In this document: piece after piece, positions 62,951 to 64,000 of the stretch | How positions within the stretch are numbered: the first letter of the stretch is position 1 | Layout of the letters: every line of letters starts with the position of its first letter | Origin: Gemmobacter aquarius | Lineage (GTDB): Bacteria; Pseudomonadota; Alphaproteobacteria; Rhodobacterales; Rhodobacteraceae | Assembly: GCF_003060865.1 (NCBI RefSeq) | Contig: NZ_CP028918.1 | Coordinates: 3,150,001 to 3,214,000 of the forward strand | Length of the DNA stretch: 64,000 nt | Direction: 5' to 3' | Made by a program: the position numbers and the translations under genes | Notes under the pieces: model-generated | The model's input: only the letters and a program-made list of their open reading frames with translations | What the model was told of the DNA's origin: nothing | Databases searched by the model: none

Positions 62951-64000
62951 CCCAAAGGCTCGTTCAGGTCAGCAAGCAGCCGCCCGTGCCGCCGCACCTC
63001 GGCCAGCACCGCGCCAAACGTGCCATGTCCCCGCCCGCGCAGCATCGGCAGCATCTCGAGCAGCGCATCCGCCGTGGCCAGCGTATCGCCCAACGCCGTG
63101 GGCCGCGCCTCGTCCGGGATCACGATGCCAAGCCGATGGCACAGCGCATCCAGCGAATGCACGTCATGCTGGCCATAAAGCACCGCCGACAACAGCACCG
63201 TGTCAAAGATCGGCATATCGAAGCGCAGCCCCAGCCCCGCCTCGCGCCGCCGCAGGAATTGCATGTCGATGGGCGCGTTATGCGCCACCAGCACCGCCCC
63301 TTGGGCAAAGGCGTGAAACCGCCGCAACGCCTCGTTTACGCCGACCGCATCGGCCACCATTGCGTCGGTGATGTCATGCACCGCCGTGGCCCCGGCCGGA
63401 ATGGCGCGGCCGGGATTGACCAGCATGTCGACCGCCTCGCCTGCCACGCGCCGCCCGTTCACGATCCGCACGGCGGCGATCTGCACGATCTCGTCGCCCT
63501 GCGCGGGCAAAAGCCCGGTCGTTTCGGTGTCGAACACCACATAGGTCAGGTCTTCCAGCCGCGCCTCGGCCAAAGCCTCGTTCCGCACCTTGCCCAGCAG
63601 GTCAAAGTCATAGACCACCGCCCGCACCGCAGGGGCAGGCCGCCCCACATCGCGCCGCGCCTGCGGGATCGGCAGGCACAGCGCATAGCCGCCCTGCGCC
63701 GCTTCGGGCCACAGCTCGATGCGATGCGCGGCAAGCACGGCTTGGCCCGTCACATCAGGCCCCCCCGCCTCGACCGCTTCGCCCAGCCAATCACCAAGCT
63801 GCTTGACAGCAAGCGGCGCACCCGACCAGTAAAGCCGGATCGCAGCGCCCCCGTCCTCTTCGGCCACGGCAATACGGAACCCCGTGGCCCCCACCGAAAC
63901 CGCCAGCCGCCTCGCAAGGCCCGACAGCAGCGCAATCACCTCGAACCCGTTGCAGCGCAGCAAAAGCGGGTCGGTCGCAACCCCCGCCACCGCCAGCCCC
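62947..64000 (-). CDS. DEDD-type 3'-5' exonuclease (DnaQ-like), 5' end beyond the window
   Basis: Partial C-terminal 351 residues of a longer protein. After an N-terminal domain of about 160 residues with sensor-like character comes the exonuclease: Exo[21 protein letters not shown], Exo[14 protein letters not shown] and Exo[22 protein letters not shown]. In DEDDh enzymes ExoIII carries H-x4-D; here the His position is Pro (codon CCC, 63100-63102), leaving the last Asp. The family includes DNA polymerase III epsilon-like proofreaders fused to other domains. The upstream part continues past base 64000. Confidence 0.88.
   Translation of the reverse strand, partial: GLAVAGVATDPLLLRCNGFEVIALLSGLARRLAVSVGATGFRIAVAEEDGGAAIRLYWSGAPLAVKQLGDWLGEAVEAGGPDVTGQAVLAAHRIELWPEAAQGGYALCLPIPQARRDVGRPAPAVRAVVYDFDLLGKVRNEALAEARLEDLTYVVFDTETTGLLPAQGDEIVQIAAVRIVNGRRVAGEAVDMLVNPGRAIPAGATAVHDITDAMVADAVGVNEALRRFHAFAQGAVLVAHNAPIDMQFLRRREAGLGLRFDMPIFDTVLLSAVLYGQHDVHSLDALCHRLGIVIPDEARPTALGDTLATADALLEMLPMLRGRGHGTFGAVLAEVRRHGRLLADLNEPLG

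Overview
This 64 kb, GC-rich window comes from the chromosome of an alphaproteobacterium of the family Rhodobacteraceae, near the Rhodobacter/Cereibacter sphaeroides group. This follows from recognising proteins and gene order, not from a database search. The pointers are a dedicated rpoN next to a FleQ/FleT activator pair, a motF-like gene, a chemotaxis operon laid out like R. sphaeroides cheOp3, and family-typical housekeeping genes (rnr, ychF, rplY-pth, truA, ycjX/ycjF).

Region 1 (1-21.4 kb) is a single-polar (Fla1-type) flagellar block. Its genes are fleQ, fliD, fliC, rpoN, a PDZ membrane protein, a MotF-like protein, a 64-residue membrane protein, flhB, fliR, fliQ/fliP, fliO, fliN, fliM, fliL, fliK, fliJ, fliI, fliH, fliG, fliF, fliE and fleT. 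I read five near-consensus sigma54 promoters on the minus strand (upstream of fliD, motF, fliO, fliK and fleT) and a sixth near 34.06 kb. This fits a circuit in which RpoN plus FleQ/FleT drives export apparatus, C-ring and hook-control genes. Two genes look frame-disturbed, each at a run of five C: fliI lacks its normal C-terminus in frame, and fliP reads straight into fliQ.

Region 2 (21.4-35.2 kb) is a chemotaxis operon behind a good sigma28-type promoter. It holds an unknown 101-residue protein, a 27-codon ORF, a CheA with only P3-P4-P5, cheR, cheB, cheW, a soluble chemoreceptor, cheY and a 1069-residue CheA with P1 and P5 but a decayed kinase domain. This is a split CheA pair as in R. sphaeroides CheA4/CheA3. 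A flagellar tail follows: a receiver-like protein, fliS, a FliT-like protein, a second FliL-like protein, a protein with a nitrile-hydratase-leader-like (NHLP) fold, and a secreted Sel1-repeat protein. Upstream of fliC, fliS and the NHLP gene there is a shared TAAA-N14/15-GTCGTT motif, probably this organism's variant sigma28 promoter.

Region 3 (35.2-50.8 kb) is accessory and metabolic: RNase R, a nitronate-monooxygenase-type enzyme, an RTX protein with a C-terminal Hint domain, a large membrane protein, an FkbM methyltransferase, and a sulfur cluster (trans-sulfuration-type PLP enzyme, Rrf2 regulator, sulfate ABC transporter with a short CysA, Lrp regulator).

Region 4 (50.9-64 kb) is mostly housekeeping: tRNA-Ser(GCT), ychF, a VOC protein, trpA, a MarR/lldD divergent pair, an MFS transporter, rplY, a glycosyltransferase, pth, ycjF/ycjX, truA and a partial DEDD exonuclease whose ExoIII histidine position is proline. 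I saw no CRISPR array, insertion sequence, integrase, prophage gene or rRNA.
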